Assembly (NCBI GenBank): GCA_902772455.1
Contig: CACYAW010000017.1
Span: 1 to 34,788, forward strand
Direction of reading: 5' to 3'
From: an uncultured Bacteroidales bacterium
Lineage (GTDB): Bacteria; Bacteroidota; Bacteroidia; Bacteroidales; Muribaculaceae
Length of the DNA stretch: 34,788 nucleotides
In this document: piece by piece, positions 6,537 through 13,814 of the stretch
Position numbering within the stretch: the stretch's first letter is position 1
Layout of the letters: every line of letters starts with the position of its first letter
Notes under the pieces: generated by a model
Told to the model about the DNA's origin: nothing
The model's input: only the letters and a program-made list of their open reading frames with translations
Databases searched by the model: none
Position numbers and translations under genes: made by a program

Positions 6537-9500
6537 ATGATAATTATGAAGAAGCCCCTAACACTCAAACTTTTTGTATTGATGGCATGCCTGTGGTGTG
6601 CCATAGGTGCTGAGGCTGCCGAGGCCTATACCTGCTACACGCCGTCAAACAAGACACTGACGTTCTACTACGACAACTACCGCAGTTCACGCACGGGAAC
6701 GACCTACAACCTGAACACAGGCGCGTTTCCTCCCGATTGGAGCTCTTACCTGATAAGAGATTCCATCAGATCTGTGGTGTTTAACCCGTCGTTTGCCAAT
6801 GCCCGACCTACGAGCACCTTATCTTGGTTTTATGGCATGTCAAATCTTCAGTCTTTTACAGGCATGAACTACCTGAACACCAGTGAGGTGACCAATATGG
6901 AATCTATGTTCTATGACTGTTCTGGTTTGACAAGCCTGGATGTGAGCAATTTCAACACGTCCAAGGTGACCGATATGTCTGAGATGTTCGGTGGTTGTGA
7001 AAGTTTGACCAGTCTAGACTTGAGCAACTTCAACACGAGTAAAGTGACCAAAATGACTTCGATGTTCGTAGGGTGCAGATGTCTTACGAGCATCAACCTG
7101 AGCAATTTCAACACGTCCAAAGTGACCGATATGCGTTCAATGTTTATGAATTGCTCAGCACTGAGGTATCTTGACTCGTTCCACTTTGCCACGTGGAATG
7201 TGACCGACATGAGCTATATGTTCGCTGGATGTGAGAGTCTGGTAAGCCTTGACTTGAGAACCTTTAACACATCAAAAGTGACAGACATGACGGCCATGTT
7301 CGTAAATTGCCGTAATCTGGCCACAATCCTTGCTGGCGATAGATGGAGCACAGCGTCCGTCCCCAGTTCCAATTCCGGCTCAATGTTCCTTGATTGCACC
7401 AGCCTGGTGGGTGGCAAGGGCACAACCTATAATGCAAACCATGTGGACAAAGCCTACGCCCACATCGACGGCGGCCCCAGCAACCCTGGATACTTCACTG
7501 CAGTCCCTGAGGCTTATGCCTGCTACACGCCGTCGAACACGACGCTTACGTTCTACTACGACATCTACCGCAGTTCACGCACGGGCACGACCTACGACCT
7601 GAACAATGGCCCCATCAATCCCGATTGGTACAATTTAGGCACTTATGAAAGTGTGACTAAGGTAGTTTTTGACCCGTCGTTCGCTGGAGCCCGCCCGAAG
7701 TCCACTTGCAGTTGGTTCCTTGGTATGACAAGACTTCAATCCATCACGGGCATGAGCTACCTGAACACCAGTGAGGTCACCGATATGGAATCTATGTTCT
7801 ATAGCTGTTCTGGTTTGACAAGCCTGGATATGAGCCACTTCAACACGTCCAAGGTGACTAATATGTCTGAGATGTTCTGTAGCTGTTCTGGTTTGACAAG
7901 CCTGGATGTGAGCAATTTCAATACCGCCAAGGTGACTAATATGTCTGAGATGTTCTCTGGTTGTACTAATCTGCGGACCATCTATGTGGGCAATGGATGG
8001 AACACGGCTGCCGTGATTTCTTCCAATTATATGTTCTATAACTGCAACAGCCTGGTGGGTGGCAAGGGCACGACCTATGATACAAACCACGTGGACAAAG
8101 CCTATGCCCACATCGATGGCGGCTCCAGCAACCCGGGCTACTTCACTGCTGGCAATGAAGCCTACGCCTGTTACACGCCGTCGAACACGACGCTCACGTT
8201 CTACTATGACAAATATCGCAGTTCACGCACGGGCACGACCTATAACCTGAACGAAGCGGACAATGCTCCAGACTGGTATAACGACGAAACAAATTATAAC
8301 TACAACGTCACTAAGGTGGTCTTTAATGCATCTTTCGCCAATGCCCGACCGACATCAACGCACTCTTGGTTTTTTGAGATGGGAAGTCTCACGTCGATTT
8401 CTGGCCTGAACTATCTCAACACGTCAGAGGTAACAAACATGGGCAGCATGTTCTATGGTTGCAAGAAATTGACAAGCCTTGACTTGAGGCATTTCAACAC
8501 AGCTAAGGTAACTGACATGAGTAGTATGTTCTATGAATGCTCAGGTCTGACAAGCCTCATGCTGAATGGCTGGGACACGTCTAATGTGACTGACATGTCT
8601 GGCATGTTCAATAGCACAACAGGATTAAAGAACCTGAACCTTAGCCACTTCAATACCGCTGAGGTGACTGACATGAGTTGGATGTTCACTTTCTGCACCG
8701 GGCTGACAAGCCTTGACCTAAGCAATTTCAACACGGCCAACGTGACTGACATGTCTGGCATGTTTGGTTTCTGCACTAGCCTGACGAGCCTTAACGTGAG
8801 CAGCTTCAACACATCTGGTGTGAACAACATGCAAACCATGTTCGCAGTATGTTCCAATTTGAACAGCCTTGACCTGAGCAACTTCAACACATTGAATGTG
8901 AAAAACATGAATGCCATGTTTGGCGCGTGCACCGGCCTAAGGAGTCTTGACCTAAGCAGTTTCAACACATCTAATGTGAACAATATGCAATCCATGTTCA
9001 TGCAATGCAGTAACGTGACTACCGTCACGGTAAGTGACCTATGGAGTACCGCAAATGTCACCGAATCTGAAAACATGTTCACTGACTGTACCAGCCTGGT
9101 GGGCGGCAAAGGTACAACCTATGATGCCAACCACACCGACAAGGCCTACGCCCACATCGACGGCGGCCCCAGCAATCCGGGCTACCTTACCGAAATGCCC
9201 ATTGTGCGCGGTGACGTGAACGGCGACAAAAGCGTCAACATCGCTGATGTGACGGCGCTGATCGACATTCTGCTGAGCGGAGCCACAGCCCCAACCACTG
9301 CCGACTGCGACAACGACGGTGCGGTGGACATTGCCGACGTTACTGTCCTGATTGACTTCTTGCTCACCACACCTGATTACTACATTGTAGGCAATGATCC
9401 GTTTGGCAATTGGAATCCGGGGGCAGGTGTCAAGATGATGAGGAATGCTGACGGCAGCTACAGCTACACGGCCACAGTCTCTGGTACGATATGGTTTGTT

Positions 9501-9854
9501 TTCGCTTCAGGTCTTAGCAGCAATTGGAGTGAATTCAATTCCAATTACCGTTTCGGTCCCAATAGTGGAAATGATGAAACCGTTGAGGCCAATACTTGGG
9601 TAAATACCCAACATCCAAATATTGGTGGGGATAAGGCGTATGAGTTTGTTGGAACAGGTGGCCAATACGTATTCACGTTTATTCCCAGTGCTGGCATTTC
9701 ACCCACCACAGCAAAGTTCAAGATAAATGGCACTGTTAAGAATCCAACAATCGAAACACGCACTGTAGCTGGAGAACCAGCATCAGTGTTCGGCACTGTA
9801 TGGGATATCTACAATTCGTCCAACAATATGACGACTTCCAGTGGTATTTATTAA
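6537..9854 (+). CDS. BspA-like leucine-rich repeat surface protein with dockerin-like pair, C-terminus truncated
   Basis: The 1105-residue secreted protein starts with a signal peptide (MKKPLTLKLFVLMACLWCAI); the start could be the ATG at 6537 or the one at 6546. Three large blocks follow (about residues 29-324, 325-540 and 541-884). Each opens with EAYxCYTPSN and TLTFYYD, continues with DUF285/BspA repeats of about 24 residues (consensus LTSLDLSNFNTSKVTDMSxM, then F and usually C), and closes with a VDKAYAHIDGGPSNPGY cassette. Next is a dockerin-like pair of calcium loops (DVNGDKSVNIADV and DCDNDGAVDIADV, about residues 888-945). Then comes a domain resembling modules of the 2020-residue protein encoded at 21038 (FVFASGLSSNWSEFNSNYRF). 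The end is abrupt: a further module begins (VAGEPASVFGTVWD) and stops at SSGIY. No T9SS tail is left. BspA proteins mediate adhesion to host or other bacteria; binding partners here are unknown. Confidence 0.88.
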   Translation: MIIMKKPLTLKLFVLMACLWCAIGAEAAEAYTCYTPSNKTLTFYYDNYRSSRTGTTYNLNTGAFPPDWSSYLIRDSIRSVVFNPSFANARPTSTLSWFYGMSNLQSFTGMNYLNTSEVTNMESMFYDCSGLTSLDVSNFNTSKVTDMSEMFGGCESLTSLDLSNFNTSKVTKMTSMFVGCRCLTSINLSNFNTSKVTDMRSMFMNCSALRYLDSFHFATWNVTDMSYMFAGCESLVSLDLRTFNTSKVTDMTAMFVNCRNLATILAGDRWSTASVPSSNSGSMFLDCTSLVGGKGTTYNANHVDKAYAHIDGGPSNPGYFTAVPEAYACYTPSNTTLTFYYDIYRSSRTGTTYDLNNGPINPDWYNLGTYESVTKVVFDPSFAGARPKSTCSWFLGMTRLQSITGMSYLNTSEVTDMESMFYSCSGLTSLDMSHFNTSKVTNMSEMFCSCSGLTSLDVSNFNTAKVTNMSEMFSGCTNLRTIYVGNGWNTAAVISSNYMFYNCNSLVGGKGTTYDTNHVDKAYAHIDGGSSNPGYFTAGNEAYACYTPSNTTLTFYYDKYRSSRTGTTYNLNEADNAPDWYNDETNYNYNVTKVVFNASFANARPTSTHSWFFEMGSLTSISGLNYLNTSEVTNMGSMFYGCKKLTSLDLRHFNTAKVTDMSSMFYECSGLTSLMLNGWDTSNVTDMSGMFNSTTGLKNLNLSHFNTAEVTDMSWMFTFCTGLTSLDLSNFNTANVTDMSGMFGFCTSLTSLNVSSFNTSGVNNMQTMFAVCSNLNSLDLSNFNTLNVKNMNAMFGACTGLRSLDLSSFNTSNVNNMQSMFMQCSNVTTVTVSDLWSTANVTESENMFTDCTSLVGGKGTTYDANHTDKAYAHIDGGPSNPGYLTEMPIVRGDVNGDKSVNIADVTALIDILLSGATAPTTADCDNDGAVDIADVTVLIDFLLTTPDYYIVGNDPFGNWNPGAGVKMMRNADGSYSYTATVSGTIWFVFASGLSSNWSEFNSNYRFGPNSGNDETVEANTWVNTQHPNIGGDKAYEFVGTGGQYVFTFIPSAGISPTTAKFKINGTVKNPTIETRTVAGEPASVFGTVWDIYNSSNNMTTSSGIY
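6620..9190 (+). repeat. Three long direct-repeat blocks inside the BspA-like gene
   Basis: Blocks starting near 6620, 7509 and 8157 share closely similar DNA at their openings (for example 6631-6690, 7519-7590 and 8165-8240) and at their closings (about 7400-7500, 8048-8150 and 9092-9186). Inside each block, 72-75-bp units encode the DUF285 repeats, in different numbers per block (roughly seven, four and nine). The DNA-level similarity points to internal duplication and makes copy-number change by recombination plausible. Confidence 0.75.
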
Positions 9855-9921
9855 CTTATATCGAAATCTATTTGCTGTCTTCGTTCTAGCAGGCGAACAC
9901 AATATCCAGTAACATGAATAA

Positions 9922-9959
9922 TAGTCATCCGCGCTCAGGACGTTGAGTGCGGATGACTA
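9922..9959. terminator. Hairpin between convergent BspA-like and LamG genes
   Basis: TAGTCATCCGC (9922-9932) pairs perfectly with GCGGATGACTA (9949-9959). The stem extends inward through one G-T pair and CTCA/TGAG to a 6-nt loop. It lies in the 115-bp gap between two convergent genes and could end transcription from both sides. Neither side has a long T-run, so a strictly intrinsic mechanism is uncertain. Confidence 0.65.
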
Positions 9960-9969
9960 ATACTGTACC

Positions 9970-11193
9970 CTATTGAACCACCTTGTTGTTGTCGTCTTTG
10001 ACCCACTTGATATACTGACTGTAGTCATGGGCGACGAGAACACCGTTCTCGCGGTCATCACGCCAGGTGTCGGTCCAGTCCATGTCATAACCGTGTCCCG
10101 TGGCGTCGTGGAAGATGTGGCCCTCGCCCTCGTTCATCTTCCAGTAGGCAACCAGGCCGTCGCTGTGGGCGTTCACTCCGGCAAAGCCCGTGGAAATCTC
10201 GCTGGCCGTGAGTGCACGGTTCCACACGCGCACCTCGCACAGGCGCCCCTGGAAGAACTGGCTATTGCGGTAATTGCCCCACGACATGCCCAACTCGAAA
10301 CGCTGGAAGGGTGTTGCCTTGCCACTGCCGCTTGTCTGTGCATCCTCCACGCCATCGACATACATCTTGAAGGTCGCGCCGTCATAGGTACACGATACAA
10401 GATACCAGCGGTTAGTCTTGAAATGGGTCGATGAGAAGCATCGTCCACCGGGCAGTACCCATTGCAGGATGTCGCCACCCGCCGAACCGTTCTCGCCGAA
10501 GCGGAACATGTTGGCTTCCTCCTCGTTCTTGCCCTCGATAGACAGCACGCGCTTGATATTGCCCACGTTGCCGAACTTATAGGAATAGACCTTGAACTCG
10601 ATGGTGTAGTTGGTCAGATTCACCATCTTGTCGTCGGGGAAAATGTAGTTAGACGAAGCGTTCTGATTATTCTCCAGCGAGTAGAACGAAATAATGCGCG
10701 AAATCTGCAGAAAAAGGGTGCGCGAGCTCTCTATCACCTCACCGCCATCGCCATCCACCTGCACAATGGTCACGGGGATGACATAGGTGGCACCCTCGAT
10801 GAAGTCGTCGGTGTTCAGCACTTTCACTTGAGCCGACGATGACAGTGCCTCGCCCTGCGGGATGGTAACCTCGCTGTTCTCGAGCGTGACGCAAGAGGCA
10901 GGAACCGGATAATAAGCCGTGCCGTGCTTGGCGTTATAAATCCGCACCAGGGCCGTGTCGATGGCCAAACGGACAGTCACTTCCTTGGAGCAGCGACGCG
11001 TTGCCTTGACGGTCACAGCACATGCGGCGGGCAGTTCGTCGACAGTGAAGCGCTGCACAGGCACCTGCTCGGTACCCGATAGGAGCAGCCCCACTTTGCC
11101 GTAATCAAACTTGTCGCCCTCGCTGTCACAGGCCGCAAAAGCCAGCGCCATCAACACAACAGCAACAATATATCTTATCATTTTCATTATCAT
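9970..11193 (-). CDS. DUF1735 and LamG domain surface glycan-binding lipoprotein
   Basis: The 407-residue product is a lipoprotein: a hydrophobic leader ends in the lipobox AFAAC (Cys about residue 22). Residues about 28-150 match DUF1735, a beta-sandwich domain common in Bacteroidetes glycan loci (VTVRLAIDTALVRIYNAKHG and a Pro/Val-rich YPVPASCVTL). Residues about 165-350 form a concanavalin-like LamG domain (ISFYSLENNQNAS, WYLVSCTYDGATFKMYVDGV, LCEVRVWNRALTASEI, and the closing GLVAYWKMNEGEGHIFHDAT). It probably holds glycan or glycopeptide at the cell surface beside the GH18 enzyme. The arrangement resembles the GH18 locus of Bacteroides thetaiotaomicron (BT_3983-BT_3987 region), where such lipoproteins are surface glycan-binding proteins. 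It is last in the operon, 26 bp after the GH18 gene, and that gap is a 7-bp-period array. ATGs at 11187 and 11181 are alternative starts. Confidence 0.85.
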   Translation of the reverse strand: MIMKMIRYIVAVVLMALAFAACDSEGDKFDYGKVGLLLSGTEQVPVQRFTVDELPAACAVTVKATRRCSKEVTVRLAIDTALVRIYNAKHGTAYYPVPASCVTLENSEVTIPQGEALSSSAQVKVLNTDDFIEGATYVIPVTIVQVDGDGGEVIESSRTLFLQISRIISFYSLENNQNASSNYIFPDDKMVNLTNYTIEFKVYSYKFGNVGNIKRVLSIEGKNEEEANMFRFGENGSAGGDILQWVLPGGRCFSSTHFKTNRWYLVSCTYDGATFKMYVDGVEDAQTSGSGKATPFQRFELGMSWGNYRNSQFFQGRLCEVRVWNRALTASEISTGFAGVNAHSDGLVAYWKMNEGEGHIFHDATGHGYDMDWTDTWRDDRENGVLVAHDYSQYIKWVKDDNNKVVQ

Positions 11194-11235
11194 AACTCCT
11201 AACTTCTAACTCGTAACTCCTAATTCCTAACTCCT
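11194..11235. repeat. Heptanucleotide array, GH18-LamG gap
   Basis: There are six consecutive 7-bp units with no phase break: AACTCCT, AACTTCT, AACTCGT, AACTCCT, AATTCCT, AACTCCT. The array fills the whole gap and runs about 16 bp into the GH18 gene, so the last codons and the TAG stop of that gene come from repeat sequence. Confidence 0.9.
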
Positions 11236-12158
11236 GATGCCGGATTCATGATCTGTATAGCACGGCGGATGGCGCCATAGGGCACGCCGTCGCTCGTGTT
11301 GTAGTAGTTGCGCTCCACATAGTAAGCGCCGCAACCGCCCTTGTGGCCCGTGGCGGGCTCCCAAGCGGCATAGTTCAACATTTCACCACCCGTGGGCTTT
11401 TGACCGAAGGACTCGCAATAGACAGTCTTCTCATCGGGGTGCCCCATCGCGCCCACGCCAGCACCCTGCTGGCTGTAGGCCTGCTTGACGTAGTAGTCCA
11501 CATAGGGGTCACATGCCACTGGCGGCGAAACAGAGAAATAATCCACGATGACCAGTTTCTCGGGATAGGTGCCATTGGGACCGAAAATCTTGTCACACTC
11601 GTCGATAGCCCAAGTAAGATGCTGCCCGTTCCAGCCCTCGTAGTCAAAGTCCACACCATCCAGACCCGTCTCGACCACGGTGTCGCACACCCAGCGGGCA
11701 TAGGCGCGGATGGCCTCTTCGCTGCGGTCGCCCGACAGGTCGTAAACAGTGCCGCCCGTTGTGAACTTGTGGTTATAGTTCGACGCATCGGCGTGGAAAA
11801 CAAAGCGGGTGCCTTTCTTTTCACGTGTCTCGATCATGTCCTGATAGGCAACGGGATGCGTTTCGGGCGTCGGGATGCCCATCCACAGGTTCACGATGTC
11901 GATACTGTCGGGCAGGCCGATGATGCGCTCGCCCCACGAGGCGGGATCTTTGTAGCCACTGGCGCCCTCGATGGGTGCCCAGTCGGCATAATACACGTAA
12001 CAGATCTCGTGCTCGCTGGCTTTGTAGTCGCGCAGCGCCTGATAATACTCCTCACTGTACTCATTGAGCGGCTGCAGGTCCAATGCCTCAGGCTCGGTAT
12101 CACAAGCCGTGACAACAAACAGAAGCAAAGCCGCCGATATATATCTTGTCAGTTTCAT
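11220..12158 (-). CDS. GH18 endo-beta-N-acetylglucosaminidase-like lipoprotein
   Basis: The 312-residue product is a lipoprotein (lipobox VTAC, Cys 19) carrying one GH18 barrel. The GH18 signature DxxDxDxE is intact as DGVDFDYE at residues 167-174, with Glu174 the expected acid and Asp172 the residue that assists the substrate N-acetyl group. Early barrel strands (ICYVYYADWAPIEG, IDIVNLWMGIP, TRFVFHAD) fit the endo-F/endo-H-like branch better than chitinases. Such enzymes cut between the two core GlcNAc residues of N-glycans. It is shorter than the Bacteroides enzyme EndoBT-3987, which has an extra N-terminal domain. Context supports the role: it follows SusC and SusD and precedes a glycan-binding lipoprotein. 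Chitinase-like activity, or a non-catalytic role, cannot be excluded. The final codons (GVRN then stop) come from a 7-bp repeat array. Confidence 0.88.
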   Translation of the reverse strand: MKLTRYISAALLLFVVTACDTEPEALDLQPLNEYSEEYYQALRDYKASEHEICYVYYADWAPIEGASGYKDPASWGERIIGLPDSIDIVNLWMGIPTPETHPVAYQDMIETREKKGTRFVFHADASNYNHKFTTGGTVYDLSGDRSEEAIRAYARWVCDTVVETGLDGVDFDYEGWNGQHLTWAIDECDKIFGPNGTYPEKLVIVDYFSVSPPVACDPYVDYYVKQAYSQQGAGVGAMGHPDEKTVYCESFGQKPTGGEMLNYAAWEPATGHKGGCGAYYVERNYYNTSDGVPYGAIRRAIQIMNPASGVRN

Positions 12159-12195
12159 ATCTCACTAATCACTAATCTCTAATCACTAATCACTC
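12159..12195. repeat. Heptanucleotide array, SusD-GH18 gap
   Basis: Units of exactly 7 bp run from 12164: ACTAATC, ACTAATC, TCTAATC, ACTAATC, then a partial ACTC. The array fills the 20-bp gap and enters the 3' end of the SusD gene; its TAG stop (12179-12181) and last codons (VISD) are repeat sequence. Confidence 0.85.
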
Positions 12196-13807
12196 TACGG
12201 TCCCACCAAAGTCGGGTGCCGCCATTGTCCTGACCGCCGCCCAGGGCCTCGGCATCCAGCAGTTGGATGGCAGCCTGCACAGCGGCCTCGTTGGTGTTGT
12301 ATTCCTGCACCGGGAAGGGGCAACGGCGCACCTGGATTTGGGTATCTATCAGTCCCTGGCTGTCGTTGTTCACAACGGGCAGCAGACGGGGATAACCCGT
12401 TCGGCGGAACTCCGCCCAGCCCTCACAACCGTCCGGATACATCGCAATCCACTTCTGGGTAATGATACGCTCCAGGTTGGTCTCAAAGTCGGCCTCATCA
12501 TCCCAGGCAATAGTGATATCGCTGGGAGCCGATGCCGCATTGCCGCCATTGGTACGGTCCACATAGCGGGTGGGAATCAAGGACGAGTTGGTGATGTAAG
12601 CATCCTCGCCGCTCACGCCGTTTTCGCTGAACGAAGCGCGGATGCCTGCCTCATAGAAGGCCCGTGCCATTCCGCCCATGTTCCAACCGCGCAGCGCCGC
12701 CTCGGCACGCAGGAAGTAGCCCTCGGCAGCGGTCATCCACACGATGGGTGTAGTGGCGCGGTCAATGTTCAGGTTGGAGATATTGGCACCGGCATAACGC
12801 GTCGGGTTCATGTTGTGGACACCCAGTCGCACCCCGTGATACTTGCTATCACTGCTTGCGGGGACGAAATAGGCCGCCAGACGCGGGTCGCTGTAGCCGT
12901 TCATGTAGCAGTCCATCGTCGCACCCATGCGCACCTCGCCCGCATTGAAGTTATAGGCGATGTCATAATTGGGGTGGAAGTAGGTCAAACGGCCATGCAG
13001 CAACTGTGCACGCTCGGCAGGCGTCTCGATGAAGCCCAACGGACAGGCAGCCGATTTCTCTGCCTCCTGCTGGGCCAGGGCGGCATCAGCATAAACGACA
13101 CGCAAGGCCAGGCGCAGGCGCAGTGTGTTAGCAAACTTGACCCATCGGGCCACGTTGCCCTCATAGACGTTGTCATAGTCTGGCAAGAGCGTGCCGCCCG
13201 ACTCGGCCAGCGGGGTGAGCACCTCGATGGCATTGTCAAGTTCGGTGAAAAAGCGGGTGTACACGTCCTGCTGGCGGTCATAGGTCGTGCCAAGGCTTCC
13301 GCTGCCAAAGTTGATATACGGAATGGGGCCGTACATGTCGGTCACGCGGTGCAGGGCCTCGACCTTGACTATCGTGGCAAGGGCGGCCACCGCTGGCTGG
13401 CCCATCGCCTCGGCAGCATGCGTGATGCGCTGCCAAGCCGGCATCACCTCGCTAAAGGCGCGTGTAAACATCTGGTCATACCAGCCGCTCACAAAACTGT
13501 AGGAGCCGTTGTGCACACCGTTGCGCCAAGTGCCTGTCAGGCCCACATAGCCCGAAAAGGCATCGGCACTCAAGCCCTGGGCCACCTGGTAGTCCGACGA
13601 CAGGCAATTGCCCGAGCCGTCATCAAACAGGACGACCCGATTGACCATCTGTGAGAAAAACGCACCCACGTTTTGGTAATCACGGGACAGTTCCTCGTCA
13701 GTGAGCTGGTGCTGGTTGGTGTTGATCTCGTCAAATGACTTGGTGCATCCGGCCAGCATGATTGTGGCGGTCACCACCATGAATATATGATTGATTGTTA
13801 TCTTCAT
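12179..13807 (-). CDS. SusD/RagB-type surface glycan-binding lipoprotein
   Basis: The 542-residue product has a lipoprotein signal (TIMLAGCTKSFDEINTN, Cys 21). The KSFDEINTNQHQLTDEEL start and the helical TPR-like body (VKVEALHRVTDMYGPIPY, RWVKFANTLRLRLALRV) are typical of SusD-like proteins, probably the SusD-like group 2. SusD proteins sit over the SusC barrel at the outer surface and capture oligosaccharide for import. The C-terminal part keeps the family motifs FLRAEAALRGWNMGGMARAF and ITQKWIAMYPDGCEGWAEFR. It begins 7 bp after the SusC stop, so translational coupling is likely. Its ligand is probably the product of the GH18 enzyme, since no other hydrolase is in the operon. Confidence 0.93.
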   Translation of the reverse strand: MKITINHIFMVVTATIMLAGCTKSFDEINTNQHQLTDEELSRDYQNVGAFFSQMVNRVVLFDDGSGNCLSSDYQVAQGLSADAFSGYVGLTGTWRNGVHNGSYSFVSGWYDQMFTRAFSEVMPAWQRITHAAEAMGQPAVAALATIVKVEALHRVTDMYGPIPYINFGSGSLGTTYDRQQDVYTRFFTELDNAIEVLTPLAESGGTLLPDYDNVYEGNVARWVKFANTLRLRLALRVVYADAALAQQEAEKSAACPLGFIETPAERAQLLHGRLTYFHPNYDIAYNFNAGEVRMGATMDCYMNGYSDPRLAAYFVPASSDSKYHGVRLGVHNMNPTRYAGANISNLNIDRATTPIVWMTAAEGYFLRAEAALRGWNMGGMARAFYEAGIRASFSENGVSGEDAYITNSSLIPTRYVDRTNGGNAASAPSDITIAWDDEADFETNLERIITQKWIAMYPDGCEGWAEFRRTGYPRLLPVVNNDSQGLIDTQIQVRRCPFPVQEYNTNEAAVQAAIQLLDAEALGGGQDNGGTRLWWDRRVISD

Positions 13808-13814
13808 AGCCGCA

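Noticed and set aside
6850-9060. Regular repeats that could suggest a CRISPR array
   Set aside because: The repeats are coding, have a 72-75-bp period without unique spacers, and encode BspA/DUF285 units. No cas gene is present.
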